From contig NZ_CP076643.1 of NCBI RefSeq assembly GCF_019226825.1, positions 124,001 through 188,000 on the forward strand: a stretch of DNA of 64,000 nucleotides, given 5' to 3'. This DNA is from Vibrio ostreae. Its GTDB lineage: Bacteria > Pseudomonadota > Gammaproteobacteria > Enterobacterales > Vibrionaceae. The position numbers and the translations under genes are program-made. Below the pieces are notes generated by a model. It saw only the letters and a program-made list of their open reading frames with translations, ran no database searches and had not been told where the DNA came from. Positions within the stretch are counted from its first letter, which is position 1. The number at the start of each line of letters is the position of its first letter. Positions 1 through 9,888 of this stretch are shown in pieces.

Positions 1-532
1 CGGCAAACTGAGCCCAGTCGCTGGTCAGTGGCAGTTTAATCAGGCCATTGAGGCTATTGAGGTCGGCGGCGTAGTTCATCACTTGACCGTGCTTAAGTAA
101 CAGACTGACGTAACTGGCTAAATCACCAATGACGGCCGGAAACAGCACCACGCTGCTGGCGGCAAACCATTTCCAGTAGCCCATCTGTGGCGCGACGGGT
201 TTTGTTGCCAGACGAAACCACAATGCCAGGGTCAGAATGGTCAGAGTCCGCCCCACCAGATCGCTGATGATTTCACTGGCCATCAGGGGATCAGGCTGCA
301 GCAATTCCAGCTGCGTCGGACTGGCGCTGGTCAGCTGTGCTTGCAGAGCCTGTCTCAGCCACTCAAAGTTAACGTTATCGAAGTACGCCCCCCAGAACAG
401 AAACGGCGTAATCATTAACACCAGATAGGTTTGCCAGCCCCACAGACTGCGCTGGTAGAGGGCGGCAAAACAGTCGCTCGGTGAACGGAAAATATCCACC
501 AGCATGATCAAAGGATTACCTGAAGGTGTCAT
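1..532 (-). CDS. Yip1-family inner-membrane protein (3' part lies outside the window)
   Basis: The reading frame starts at an ATG (532-530) that overlaps the mltD stop codon as ATGA, and it runs off the left edge, so the C-terminus is missing. The visible 177 residues begin MTPSGNPLIMLVDIFRSPSD and contain at least three hydrophobic segments (about residues 30-52, 95-108 and 122-145). An N-terminal 'DIFRSPSxCF' motif followed by several transmembrane helices is typical of bacterial Yip1-domain proteins, which have no settled function. Translation is probably coupled to mltD. Assignment rests on sequence character and family resemblance; the catalytic or binding role is unknown. Confidence 0.7.
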   Translation of the reverse strand, partial: MTPSGNPLIMLVDIFRSPSDCFAALYQRSLWGWQTYLVLMITPFLFWGAYFDNVNFEWLRQALQAQLTSASPTQLELLQPDPLMASEIISDLVGRTLTILTLALWFRLATKPVAPQMGYWKWFAASSVVLFPAVIGDLASYVSLLLKHGQVMNYAADLNSLNGLIKLPLTSDWAQFA

Positions 533-2089
533 ACCGTAACCTTAGTAACATCGACATACAATTTCAGTTTCTGGCCCGGACGCAGGTATTTCTGATTTGA
601 CAGTTCATTCCACTGCACAATATCGCGTGTTTTGACACTGAAGCGCGAAGCGATGCCACTCAGAGTGTCACCACTGCGCACCTGATAAAATACGGTGCGG
701 ATGATGGCGCCGTCGCTGCTGTCTTTCCAGATCACCAGTTTTTGTCCCACCCGTAAGGTATCGCGCGGGCCCATGCCATTCCATTTGGCTAGTGCCTGAT
801 GCGACACATTGTTTGCTCGTGCGATGGTCCACAGGCTCTCGCCGGAATGCACGGTATGGGTCAGCTTGTACTGGCCGCGGGCCAAAGACTGAGTCTTGGC
901 CAGACGGTTGCTGGCACTCAACGCATACGCTTTTTCATCTTTGACTGACGTCGGCACCATCAGGTGTTGGCCGACGCGAATCGAGGTGCCGGACAGGCTA
1001 TTGGCGGTTTGCAGAACTTTGGTGGTGGTGTTATAGCGATTGGCTATCACGCTCAGGGTATCACCGCTTTTCACCTGATAACGAATCAGTTTCATCCCTT
1101 TGCCTTTATTGGCCGCCACTTGCTGCTCAAAGCGCGTGACTTTATCGACCGGGATCAGCAGTTGATGCGGCCCGTTGGGCGCCGTGGCCCACTGGTTAAA
1201 CGCCGGGTTATAGCTTTGCAGTTCTTTGACGCTGATACCGGCATACTGGGCCGCAATCGCGAGGTCGAGCTGCTCTTTCGGATCAACCAGCTTCAGTACC
1301 GGTTGGTTGGCAATCGGCGGCAGCTCGATACCGTATTTTTCCTGGTTGGCGATGATATCAGCCAGAGCCAGTAATTTAGGCACATAACCGCTGGTTTCTT
1401 TCGGCAGATCAAGTGAGAAGAAATCGGTCGGCTTGCCATGACGGACGTTTTTACGCATCGCCTGAGACACCCGGCCGCCGCCACTGTTATACGCAGCGAT
1501 CGCGTTATACCAGTTGCCATCAAAGCGCTTACCCAGCACGGTCAGGTAATCCAGTGCCGCGTCGGTGGCAGCATCTACGTCCCGGCGTCCGTCGTACCAG
1601 AAATTTTGTTTCAGGCCGTACATCTTGCCGGTCGCGGGGATAAACTGCCACAGCCCGGCCGCACTGCCGTGGGAGTAAGCAAATGCATCGAATGAGCTTT
1701 CCACCACGGGCAGCAGAGCCAGTTCGAGTGGCAGATGACGCTGTTCGATTTTCTCGGTAATTAAATGCAGGAAAGGTTTGGCCCGCTCGGCGACAATCGC
1801 TAAATGGCCCGGATGTTTGAGATACCAGGTGCGGTAGTAGTTGACGGTTTCATCATCCGGAATCGGCAGCGACAGCTGCATAGCGATGCGCTGCCACACG
1901 TCATCCTGCTCCTGAGGGGGGAACCACCTTAGGGGCTTTTAGCGTCGTTTTGGATGGGGCTGGCGGCACGGTCATCTGGGCAGATGCTGTGCTCTTTTCC
2001 CTGTTTTCTGATGTATCTTGACTCAAAGGCTGGGTAGTTTGGCATCCGGCAAGTAGCAGTGCAATTACCCAGCTGAATTGTACTCGCAT
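529..2089 (-). pseudogene. mltD: mltD, membrane-bound lytic murein transglycosylase D, split by a +1 frameshift
   Basis: The N-terminal piece (2089-1901) encodes a lipoprotein signal, MRVQFSWVIALLLAGC, with the lipobox Cys at residue 16. The rest (1899-529, 456 residues) carries the SLT lysozyme-like domain, with an ESSFD/SAAGLWQF catalytic region and a NAIAAYNSGGGR motif, followed by three C-terminal LysM repeats (each with a SGDTLS- or SGESLW-type core) that bind peptidoglycan. The two pieces are in different frames. Removing one G from the G6 run at 1916-1921 joins them into one 519-residue protein, the usual MltD length. It acts on the outer-membrane inner face, cleaving glycan strands to 1,6-anhydromuropeptides. 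The break is in a homopolymer and may be a sequence error. Confidence 0.88.
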
Positions 2090-2161
2090 GTAAGACAGCC
2101 TTTTTTATCGTTGGCTGCTGATAATACTTTCCGTATTAATCCCGTGACAAGCAAGAATACG

Positions 2162-2920
2162 TCAAAATTCGTTCTTCCATTCACGTAATGCGCTAAATAC
2201 CGACAACGCATCCGTTTGCTCGGTACGATTGGTCACTGACTTCATGACGCTTGAAGCCTGTGTGCGCAAGAAAGGATTGACCCATTTCTCCCGTTGCAGG
2301 GTGGTCGGCAGGGTCGATTTGCCTTGGCCGCGCAGACGGATGACTTCATCACGATAAATTTGTAACTGTTCGTTATCGGGCTCGACGGCCATGGCAAAAG
2401 CGATGTTACTGGCGGTGTATTCGTGTGCGCAGTACACCTCGGTTTCATCCGGCAGGCTGGTGAGTTTGTTCAGTGAAGTGAACATCTGTTCCATCGTGCC
2501 TTCAAACACCCGTCCGCAGCCGGCAGAAAACAGCACGTCACCACAAAACAGCTTGCCGTCGCCCACATAACCGATATGGCCCAGCGTATGGCCCGGTAAA
2601 TCAAGCACCATAAAACGTTCATCAAACAGTTCAATTTGATCGCCGCCGTCGACCGGGTGGGTCAGGGTCGGAATCGGCTCTTTGGATGGGCCGACGACAT
2701 CAACGTGTGGAAACTGACGCACCAGTTCAGGCACTCCGCCAATGTGGTCATGGTGGTGGTGGGTGATAAGGATGGCATCCAGAACCAGTTCATGCTGAGC
2801 CAGGTAGGCAAGCACCGGGGCGGCATCGCCCGGATCGACCACCGCACAACGCTGATCGCTATTTTTAATCAGCCAGATGTAATTATCATTAAATGCGGGT
2901 ATGCTTTTGATATGTAACAT
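2162..2920 (-). CDS. gloB: hydroxyacylglutathione hydrolase (glyoxalase II)
   Basis: This 252-residue metallo-beta-lactamase-fold enzyme hydrolyses S-lactoylglutathione to D-lactate and glutathione, the second step of methylglyoxal detoxification in the cytosol. The metal-binding motif THHHHDH is at residues 53-59, and further ligands are seen in [10 protein letters not shown] and in the AHEYT segment near residue 165. Length matches the family (about 250). It is divergently transcribed from the methyltransferase gene at 2958, with only 37 bp between them, the same arrangement as gloB/yafS in E. coli. Confidence 0.95.
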   Translation of the reverse strand: MLHIKSIPAFNDNYIWLIKNSDQRCAVVDPGDAAPVLAYLAQHELVLDAILITHHHHDHIGGVPELVRQFPHVDVVGPSKEPIPTLTHPVDGGDQIELFDERFMVLDLPGHTLGHIGYVGDGKLFCGDVLFSAGCGRVFEGTMEQMFTSLNKLTSLPDETEVYCAHEYTASNIAFAMAVEPDNEQLQIYRDEVIRLRGQGKSTLPTTLQREKWVNPFLRTQASSVMKSVTNRTEQTDALSVFSALREWKNEF

Positions 2921-2957
2921 GAGTTATCTCCAGTCACCTTGGTGAAGCGAGTTAGCA

Positions 2958-3710
2958 ATGAAACCAGCACGCAGTGAAAAAAAACTTGAGACACCGCATT
3001 CGTGGTCTCAAATGAAAAATGGCCAGTGGGTCTGTGAGTCGATTCAAACCCGGCTTGATGAGTGGTGCCCGAAACTGTTTGGCTATCATATGTTGAAACT
3101 GGGTGGCTTGAGCTGCGAACTTGCCAGTTGTAACTGTAATATTCAACACCAAGTTCATCTCGATATCCAGAACCCATTGCATAATGTGATCGCCGACAGT
3201 GGTGAATTACCATTTTTGGAACGCAGTATTGATGCCGTGATTGTGACCCATCAACTGGACTACTGTAACGACCCGCACCGGATGTTACGTGAGGTAGACC
3301 GGGTTTTGATTGATGATGGCTACATCATTCTGACTGGCTTTAACCCGCTCAGCCTGACCGGGCTGGCCAGTTTTTTGCCTTGGCGTAAGCGCAGCCTGCC
3401 GTGGAGTGGACGTATGTTTACTCCAAACCGGATTAAAGATTGGCTTGGGGTGCTTAATTATCAGGTGGTTGAGTGCGATCAGTATGCGTTGTTTCCGATG
3501 CTGAAATATCGTCCGCTATGGACCTGGCTGGAAAACGGCCTTGGTGACTACGGGCGTGCCTTTGGCAGTCTGTATTTCATCGTGGCGCGCAAGCGTACCT
3601 ATCCGCTTAAGCCGATTAAGCCCCACTGGCGCTTCAAACGTCGTTTGTCACCAGTCGGAGTCAATTACCGGGTTAAGTCTCAGTCCAAACAGATGTCTGA
3701 GCAGAAGTAA
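2958..3710 (+). CDS. YafS-like SAM-dependent methyltransferase-domain protein
   Basis: The 250-residue protein has a class I methyltransferase (Methyltransf_11-type) core: an acidic strand and turn at 'LPFLERSIDAVIVTHQLDY' (about residues 76-94), then 'MLREVDRVLIDDGYIILTGFNPLS'. The glycine-rich SAM motif I is weak, as in other YafS proteins. The substrate is not known. Its head-to-head position with gloB is conserved in enterobacteria and vibrios and supports the YafS assignment. The basic C-terminus (about residues 215-250) lies outside the catalytic fold. Confidence 0.8.
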   Translation: MKPARSEKKLETPHSWSQMKNGQWVCESIQTRLDEWCPKLFGYHMLKLGGLSCELASCNCNIQHQVHLDIQNPLHNVIADSGELPFLERSIDAVIVTHQLDYCNDPHRMLREVDRVLIDDGYIILTGFNPLSLTGLASFLPWRKRSLPWSGRMFTPNRIKDWLGVLNYQVVECDQYALFPMLKYRPLWTWLENGLGDYGRAFGSLYFIVARKRTYPLKPIKPHWRFKRRLSPVGVNYRVKSQSKQMSEQK

Positions 3711-3792
3711 CGCCTGAGTCGTTTCTACCTCAAACATCGAATTCGACAACGCTTAGCCCGGTAATATGAGGTGCATCAACCGATCTGCAACA

Positions 3793-4257
3793 TCAGCTTG
3801 GTTGATAACCGGTATCTTCTTCGGTTGGATTTTCAGCCGCAGTGCGTGCCAGTTCGTCGCACATTTCGTTTTCGCGGTGACCGGCATGGCCTTTTACCCA
3901 GTGCCATTCCACTTTATGGCGGGCGGTTTCTTTGTCCAGTGCCTGCCATAAATCGGCATTTTTAACCGGTTTTTTATCGGCCGTTTTCCAGCCGCGCTTT
4001 TTCCAGTTATGAATCCACTGGGTGATGCCCTGACGCACATACTGGCTGTCGGTGGTCAGTTGCACCTCGCAGGGCTCTTTCAGGGTTTGCAGCGCGACCA
4101 CGGCCGCCAGCATTTCCATCCGGTTATTGGTGGTGAGGCGATAACCTTTGGCAAGGGTTTTTTCCACTTGTTTATAGCGCATAACGACCCCGTAGCCACC
4201 CGGGCCCGGATTGCCTAAACAAGAACCGTCAGTGAAAATTTCCACCTGTTTCTTCAT
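3793..4257 (-). CDS. rnhA: ribonuclease HI
   Basis: RNase HI cleaves the RNA strand of RNA-DNA hybrids and removes R-loops and RNA primers. The 154-residue product has the complete acidic active site: D10 (in IFTDGSC), E48, D70 and D134, plus H124 in the flexible loop VKGHAGH. Size is standard (E. coli 155). It is divergent from dnaQ, with 56 bp between the starts, an arrangement conserved in gammaproteobacteria that implies overlapping promoters. Confidence 0.97.
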   Translation of the reverse strand: MKKQVEIFTDGSCLGNPGPGGYGVVMRYKQVEKTLAKGYRLTTNNRMEMLAAVVALQTLKEPCEVQLTTDSQYVRQGITQWIHNWKKRGWKTADKKPVKNADLWQALDKETARHKVEWHWVKGHAGHRENEMCDELARTAAENPTEEDTGYQPS

Positions 4258-4313
4258 GATTTGATACTATTGGGTTTGGCACACAATTGGCATAGTCTGA
4301 CATATAAATCCTC

Positions 4314-5054
4314 ATGAATACTAGCAACAATTCTGATTACGGTCGCATTGTGGTTCTCGATACCGAAACCACAGGTATGAACCTTGAAGGCGGTCCTCAT
4401 TACGAAGGGCACAGGATCATCGAAATCGGTGCGGTGGAGATCATCAACCGCAAGCTGACCGGTCGTCATTTCCATGTTTACCTCAAACCGGATCGCGAGA
4501 TTCAGGCTGAAGCGGTGGAAGTGCATGGTATTACCGATGAATTTCTGGTGGATAAGCCGGAATATAAAGATGTGCATGATGAGTTTCTCGACTTTATCAA
4601 AGGCGCTCAGTTGGTCGCACACAACGCGCCCTTCGACGTCGGCTTTATGGATTATGAGTTCAGCAAACTCAATGCTTCGATTGGTAAAACCGAGCAGTAC
4701 TGCCAGATAACCGATACGCTGGCTATGGCGAAGAAAATCTTCCCGGGCAAACGTAACAACCTGGATATTCTGTGTGAGCGCTACGGTATTGATAACTCAC
4801 ACCGTACTCTGCACGGGGCATTGCTCGATGCCGAGATTTTGGCTGATGTTTATCTGCTGATGACCGGTGGCCAGACGTCGCTGCAATTCTCTGCCGGGTC
4901 ACAGGAAAATGGCGCTGGTGGCGATAACATCAAACGGGTCAGTGAAAGTCGAAAAGCGCTAAAGGTTTTGCGTGCGACGGCCGATGAAATACAGGCACAC
5001 CAGGAACGTCTGGATCTTGTTGAAAAAAATGGGGCGTGCCTCTGGCGCCAGTAG
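4314..5054 (+). CDS. dnaQ: DNA polymerase III epsilon subunit (3'-5' proofreading exonuclease)
   Basis: DnaQ proofreads for the replicative polymerase. The 246-residue protein shows the DEDDh exonuclease motifs: Exo I VLDTETTG (D16, E18), Exo II AHNAPFDVGF, and Exo III with HGALLDAEILADVY, including the catalytic His five residues before the last Asp. The C-terminal ~60 residues, which bind the alpha subunit, are present. The downstream gene at 5064 follows after 9 bp and may be cotranscribed. Confidence 0.97.
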   Translation: MNTSNNSDYGRIVVLDTETTGMNLEGGPHYEGHRIIEIGAVEIINRKLTGRHFHVYLKPDREIQAEAVEVHGITDEFLVDKPEYKDVHDEFLDFIKGAQLVAHNAPFDVGFMDYEFSKLNASIGKTEQYCQITDTLAMAKKIFPGKRNNLDILCERYGIDNSHRTLHGALLDAEILADVYLLMTGGQTSLQFSAGSQENGAGGDNIKRVSESRKALKVLRATADEIQAHQERLDLVEKNGACLWRQ

Positions 5055-5063
5055 GGAGAATCT

Positions 5064-6313
5064 ATGTTTAGAATAGGGTTGGTATTATTCGGATTACTGT
5101 TTGGTGTCAGTGCATTTGCCAGCGATGAGTCAACCCTGTCTTTGCTGGATAACCGGTTTCGGGTCGATCCGACTATTTCTCAGATCACCTTTGTGATCTA
5201 CCGTGAAAACAATTCTCAGCCAGTGGTACTGGTGCGTCCGGATGGTAAAAAGTATTACGCCTGGCGTAAGCCGGACAACGTACGCTGGTACGAAGAACCT
5301 TCCATGGACATCATCTCCATTGATCATCCGATGCCGGGCCCCTGGCAGGCGGTGGGGAAGGTATCGCCGAGGAATAATATCAAGCTTATTTCCCACCTTC
5401 AGCTCAGCTCGGATGTGTTTCCGAACCGGGTTTATCAGGGGAGGAGATCAAGTTTACTGCCCGCCTGACTTCTGATGGTAAGCCTCTGCTGTTGAGGGAC
5501 TTTTTGGACCGCGTGAATCTGAAAGTGACCTTTACCAAGTACATCGAAAATGAAGAGTCGTTGCTCAAAGAAGCCCGCCCGCTACCGACCGTAATTGGCG
5601 AATTTGCTGATGACGGACAGGGGCTGGATGAGAAGCCTGGCGATGGCGTATTTACGGTCTCGCTGCCGATTTCACCCGACCCGGGTAAGTACCGGGTACG
5701 AATCACTTCCGGCAACGGCGTTTTCCTGCGAGCTCAGGAACAGGCAGTGCTGGTGTATCCGTCACCGGTGACCACCACTTTTATCCAGTCTCGAGAGGAT
5801 GGCCAACCGCACCAACTGGTGGTCAGCGGCGAGCAGGGTATGATTGAGCCGGGATCGCTGGCTGCGCATGTGGAGCATTTCAATGCTGACCAAGAGCAGT
5901 TTCTCGCCGAAGGAGTGGCTGCGAAAGATGCACTGAAGGTGACGCTGATGATTCCTAACCGTGAAAAGGTCGGTAACTATTCCTGGCAAGCCAAGTTGTA
6001 TGCGACGGATTTGGCCAGTCAGCGTGAGCTCTACTTCCCGATTGGCCTGCATACCTACAGCGTTGTTAAAGGGATTGATTTAGCGGCGACCCGCCGCTTA
6101 CAGGAAGAGGAAGCGGCCGCGAAGCGTAAAATAGAGCAGGAACGTCTTGTGATTCAGATGCGTGAAGAGGCGCGCCAGCGCAGCATCATCTACATTGTGG
6201 TGGGTAACCTGTTGGTTTTGCTGCTGATTGTGGTCGGTTGGTTTGTGATGCGCAAATTGCGCGTTGGCAGGGAGCCAAAACCGGAGATGCAGCTCAATGT
6301 GCCGAAAAAATAG
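5064..6313 (+). pseudogene. TIGR03503-like membrane-anchored protein, split by a -1 frameshift
   Basis: The first part (5064-5468) begins with a signal peptide (MFRIGLVLFGLLFGVSAFAS). The second (5492-6313) continues the same protein in another frame and ends with a charged coiled stretch (EEEAAAKRKIEQERL) and one transmembrane helix (about IIYIVVGNLLVLLLIVVGW) with a short basic cytosolic tail. Adding one G to the G4 run at 5438-5441 restores a continuous frame of about 416 residues through YQGEEIKFTARLTSDGKPLL. The architecture is a secreted domain on a C-terminal anchor, as in the conserved Vibrio/Shewanella family found beside dnaQ. No biochemical function is known. The break is probably a homopolymer error. 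Confidence 0.75.
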
Positions 6314-6413
6314 CCCAGGCCGCAGCTAAGTGATTCACTTAGCTGTGATAGCGTAAACGACCAGTAAATTAAGCGAAGCGGCTTATCAGCCGGCGAAAAG
6401 CACGATAAGAAAA

Positions 6414-6437
6414 AACAGGAGGCTTTGGCCTCCTGTT
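6414..6437 (-). terminator. rho-independent terminator of fadE
   Basis: A perfect 10-bp stem (6414-6423 with 6428-6437) with a 4-base loop is followed on the minus strand by six T residues. It sits 50 bp downstream of the fadE stop and is oriented for fadE. Confidence 0.85.
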
Positions 6438-6488
6438 GGGATTGATACTTTGCTGTTAGCTGCCGACGGTTTCAGGCTGAGCTACGTC

Positions 6489-8933
6489 TCAGGCGGCATC
6501 ACCCAGCTGCGGCGAGGTTTTCTCTGCGGCCAGCTCCTGCGGTGCGAAATCATCCACATTGATGGTGGCCAGACGGTGCGCTTCAGCTTCGCTGAGGTGT
6601 TTTGCCTGTTCCGGCGTCAGGATATTATGCTGCAGTCCCAGTTTGGCCACTTCATCCAGGCCGGTGAATGGACGACGCTGGTTGAGCGCCTGGCACACTT
6701 TATCAAACAGTGGCTCAGCGTCGAGTATCACCCGCAAAGCCAGCTCAATTTTTCCGGCCGGGTTATGCTCGCTCGGCTCCAGGTACTGATTGCGGCCCAG
6801 GCGGTCACGGGTGGCACTCGGTGTTTGCACAATTTGCGCCACCTGACTGTCGAGCTTGTCACTGGGCACTTGACGCACCCGGCCAAATGGCAGGATCAGC
6901 ATTCGCAGTACTCTGCCCAGCAGGCGGTTCGGGAAGTTGGCCAGGAACTCATCGATAGCCACTTCTGCCTGCTGCATACTGTCTTGCAGTCCCCAGTGCA
7001 CCAGAGGCAGGTCTTCCACTGGCCGGCCGTCATTGTCAAACCGTTTCAGGGTTGCAGAGCTGAGGTAAAGCTGACTGAGAATATCCCCCAGTCGGGCTGA
7101 CAGGCGCTCTTTACGTTTCAGTGAGCCACCGAGCACTGCCATGGAAATATCAGCCAGCAGCGCCAGGTTGGCACTGTAGCGGTTGAGTTGTTGATAGTAA
7201 CGTTGGGTCGCATCCCGGACCGGAGCCTGTGAGCCGCGTCCATCGCTCAGACCAAACCAGATACTGCGTACCAGGTTGCTGAGGGTAAAGCTGACATGCC
7301 CGGCCAGAGCCTTATCAAATTGGGCTAAAGCGTCCGGCTGATCGGAATACGCCGCTGCCATTTCCTGTAGAACATACGGATGACAACGGATCGCACCCTG
7401 ACCAAAAATAATCATCGAGCGGGTCAGAATATTGGCCCCTTCGACAGTAATGGCAATCGGGGCGCCCTGATATCCGCGTGCTAGGAAGTTAGAGGGGCCA
7501 AGACAGATCCCTTTACCGCCCACGATGTCCATCGCATCGATAATGGCACGCTGACCACGATGGGTGCAGTGATATTTAACGATGGCCGAGATCACCGAAG
7601 GTTTTTCCCCGCTATCGATGGCAGCAACGGTCATGTTGCTGGCGGCATCCATCACATAAGCATTACCTGCCAAACGGGCCAGCGGCTCTTCGATACCTTC
7701 CATCTGTCCGATAGGCTGTTTGAATTGACGGCGGATACGGGCGTAAGCACCGGTCGCCAGTGCTGCGGTTTTGGTGCCTCCGGTTGAGTTGGATGGCAGG
7801 GTAATGCCGCGTCCGACCGACAGACATTCCACCAGCATACGCCAGCCCTGTCCGGCCATTTGCGGCCCCCCGATAATGAAATCGAGCGGCACAAACAGAT
7901 CACTGGCACGGGTCGGTCCGTTCTGGAACGGAACGTTGAGCGGGAAATGACGGTTGCCAATTTCCACGCCGGGCAGGTCGGTTGGGATCAGGGCACAGGT
8001 GATGCCCACTTCTTCTTTGTCGCCTAACAGGCCGTCCGGATCGCGCAGTTTAAACGCCAGGCCAAGGACGGTTGCGACCGGAGCAAGAGTGATATAGCGC
8101 TTGTTCCAGGTTAGGCGCATACCCAAAACCTGTTTGCCTTGCCATTCACCGTGACAGACGATACCGAAATCCGGAATTGAACCGGCATCGGAACCGGCCT
8201 CTGGGCTGGTCAGAGCAAAGCAGGGGATTTCGCGACCTTCAGCCAGGCGTGGCAGGTAGTATTCTTTTTGCTCTGTGGTGCCGTAATGTTGCAACAGCTC
8301 ACCGGGTCCCAGGGAGTTAGGGACGCCAACGGTTGAGGAAAGAACCCCTGACACACCGGTCAGTTTTTGCAGCACCAAGCTTTGTGCGTAAGCGGAAAAC
8401 TCCAGACCGCCATATTGCTTCTTGATGATCATGGCGAAGAATTTATGTTCTTTAAGGTACTGCCACACCTGCGGCGGCAGGTCGGCCAGTTCATGGGTGA
8501 CCTGGTAGTCACTGACCATGGCGCAGACTTCATTGACCGGCCCATCGAGAAATGCCTGCTCTTCGGCCGACAGTTCAGGCGCCTTGATACGATGCATCTG
8601 CTGCCAGTCGGGTTTACCTTTAAATAACTCGGCTTCCCACCATACCGTACCAGCGTCCAAGGCTTCTTTTTCCGTTTGCGACATGGCCGGCAGAACTTTT
8701 TTAAAGCCGGCCAACGCTTTGCGCGATACGACAGACTGGCGGACGGCAGGGATTGCCAGTAGGACAACCGCAGCCAGATACAGCGCCCAACTGATGAGAC
8801 CCAGAGGACCAAACAGCGTGAGGACGAGTAGGGTAACGGTTAGGGCGGCTAAGGCAGTAATGAGTGAGCTACGATGATAGAGGCAGCCGCCGAGAACAAC
8901 CATCAACCCACAGACAGAGAGCAAGATTTCCAT
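6489..8933 (-). CDS. fadE: acyl-CoA dehydrogenase FadE
   Basis: FadE is the large (814-residue) membrane-associated acyl-CoA dehydrogenase that starts beta-oxidation by forming trans-2-enoyl-CoA. Two or three hydrophobic N-terminal segments (residues 1-65) anchor it. The core follows with the N-terminal dehydrogenase domain ([19 protein letters not shown]), the FAD/substrate segment [15 protein letters not shown], and the C-terminal DUF1974-type extension. The length is that of E. coli FadE, not of ordinary 380-residue dehydrogenases. A FadR-type operator lies 43 bp upstream of the start, and a terminator lies just downstream, so it is probably monocistronic and repressed when long-chain acyl-CoA is absent. 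Confidence 0.95.
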   Translation of the reverse strand: MEILLSVCGLMVVLGGCLYHRSSLITALAALTVTLLVLTLFGPLGLISWALYLAAVVLLAIPAVRQSVVSRKALAGFKKVLPAMSQTEKEALDAGTVWWEAELFKGKPDWQQMHRIKAPELSAEEQAFLDGPVNEVCAMVSDYQVTHELADLPPQVWQYLKEHKFFAMIIKKQYGGLEFSAYAQSLVLQKLTGVSGVLSSTVGVPNSLGPGELLQHYGTTEQKEYYLPRLAEGREIPCFALTSPEAGSDAGSIPDFGIVCHGEWQGKQVLGMRLTWNKRYITLAPVATVLGLAFKLRDPDGLLGDKEEVGITCALIPTDLPGVEIGNRHFPLNVPFQNGPTRASDLFVPLDFIIGGPQMAGQGWRMLVECLSVGRGITLPSNSTGGTKTAALATGAYARIRRQFKQPIGQMEGIEEPLARLAGNAYVMDAASNMTVAAIDSGEKPSVISAIVKYHCTHRGQRAIIDAMDIVGGKGICLGPSNFLARGYQGAPIAITVEGANILTRSMIIFGQGAIRCHPYVLQEMAAAYSDQPDALAQFDKALAGHVSFTLSNLVRSIWFGLSDGRGSQAPVRDATQRYYQQLNRYSANLALLADISMAVLGGSLKRKERLSARLGDILSQLYLSSATLKRFDNDGRPVEDLPLVHWGLQDSMQQAEVAIDEFLANFPNRLLGRVLRMLILPFGRVRQVPSDKLDSQVAQIVQTPSATRDRLGRNQYLEPSEHNPAGKIELALRVILDAEPLFDKVCQALNQRRPFTGLDEVAKLGLQHNILTPEQAKHLSEAEAHRLATINVDDFAPQELAAEKTSPQLGDAA

Positions 8934-9233
8934 ATTTTTATCCTTATTCAGACCGGAGTGTTCGATGAGGTTTTATTCTGGTCTTACCAGTTAAGTGTAA
9001 GCGAAATATTAATAAAATGTAAAACCCTGCAATACTTAAAAGTGATCTGAATGGAGTAATGCTTCTAAATTTTGGATCAAGCCCGGGTAACAGGAGGCGA
9101 TTTACGCTGAATGTGGCAAATCTTGCAGGCTAACTCTCGACAGAGGAAATCGTTTGGGTAAACTCATCGGTAACGAAACTCTCCGGTTTGTAGAGAGTTT
9201 GTCTGCCAGCAGCGTAATAAAGAGAATATACCT
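8934..9233. other. fadE-gmhA divergent intergenic region
   Basis: This 300-bp stretch separates the divergent fadE and gmhA starts. It contains the FadR-type operator at 8976-8992 and, in the gmhA leader, a hairpin formed by AAACTCTC and GAGAGTTT (about 9176-9200) without a U-tract. A purine-rich site (AAAGAGA, about 9221-9227) precedes the gmhA ATG. I see no gene in it. Confidence 0.6.
8976..8992 (-). promoter_or_regulatory. FadR-type operator upstream of fadE
   Basis: On the minus strand the site reads AACTGGTAAGACCAGAA, very close to the FadR consensus AACTGGTCNGACCTGTT, and is a near-perfect inverted repeat. It is placed 43 bp before the fadE ATG, where FadR repression is expected. Inference from sequence match. 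Confidence 0.75.
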
Positions 9234-9809
9234 ATGTACCAGGATCTGATTAGAAGTGAATTAACTGAAGCGGCCGATGTTCTGAACAAGTTTCTGAGCG
9301 ACGAGCACAATCTGGCTCAGATTGAAGCCGCAGCGAAACTGATCGCTGACTCCTTTAAACAGGGGGGTAAAGTACTGTCATGTGGTAACGGTGGCTCACA
9401 CTGCGATGCCATGCACTTTGCTGAAGAGTTGACCGGTCGTTACCGTGAGAATCGCCCGGGTTACCCTGGTATTGCCATTTCAGATCCAAGCCACCTGTCT
9501 TGTGTGAGCAATGATTTTGGCTACGATTTCGTGTTCTCGCGCTATGTTGAAGCGGTCGGTACTAAAGGGGATGTGTTGTTTGGTCTGTCGACGTCCGGTA
9601 ATTCTGGCAACATCCTCAAAGCGATGGAAGCGGCACAAGCGAAAGGCATGAAAACCATCGCTCTGACCGGTAAAGACGGCGGTAAAATGGCCGGTGTGGC
9701 CGACGTGGAAATCCGCGTTCCTCACTTTGGCTATGCAGACCGTATCCAGGAAGTACATATTAAGATTATCCACATTGTCATTCAGTTGATTGAAAAAGAG
9801 ATGGCGTAA
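9234..9809 (+). CDS. gmhA: sedoheptulose-7-phosphate isomerase
   Basis: GmhA (LpcA) converts sedoheptulose 7-phosphate to D-glycero-D-manno-heptose 7-phosphate, the first step toward the ADP-heptose of the LPS inner core. The 191-residue SIS-domain protein has the phosphate-binding [21 protein letters not shown] segment (from residue 50) and [14 protein letters not shown]. The C-terminal half ends in the conserved [21 protein letters not shown] helix that carries the active-site His. Full length; followed by yafJ after about 80 bp with a GC-rich hairpin between. Confidence 0.96.
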   Translation: MYQDLIRSELTEAADVLNKFLSDEHNLAQIEAAAKLIADSFKQGGKVLSCGNGGSHCDAMHFAEELTGRYRENRPGYPGIAISDPSHLSCVSNDFGYDFVFSRYVEAVGTKGDVLFGLSTSGNSGNILKAMEAAQAKGMKTIALTGKDGGKMAGVADVEIRVPHFGYADRIQEVHIKIIHIVIQLIEKEMA

Positions 9810-9817
9810 TCAAGAAC

Positions 9818-9835
9818 CCCGGGCTGCGGCCCGGG
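9818..9835 (+). other. GC-rich hairpin between gmhA and yafJ
   Basis: A 7-bp perfect stem (CCCGGGC with GCCCGGG) and a 4-base loop lie 9 bp after the gmhA stop. There is no T-tract, so it may stabilise the mRNA end or attenuate rather than terminate. Confidence 0.4.
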
Positions 9836-9888
9836 ACTCTGGGATAGCTGAAAGGTGAAGTGTGGTTTAAAGAGGAGTGGTTTAAACC

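Noticed and set aside
237..428. 63-codon frame on the plus strand
   Set aside because: It lies opposite the Yip1-family gene on the other strand, has no family resemblance and no independent evidence.
6450..7100. 216-codon plus-strand frame opposite fadE
   Set aside because: Antisense shadow of the well-supported fadE coding sequence; composition follows the third-codon bias of the minus strand.
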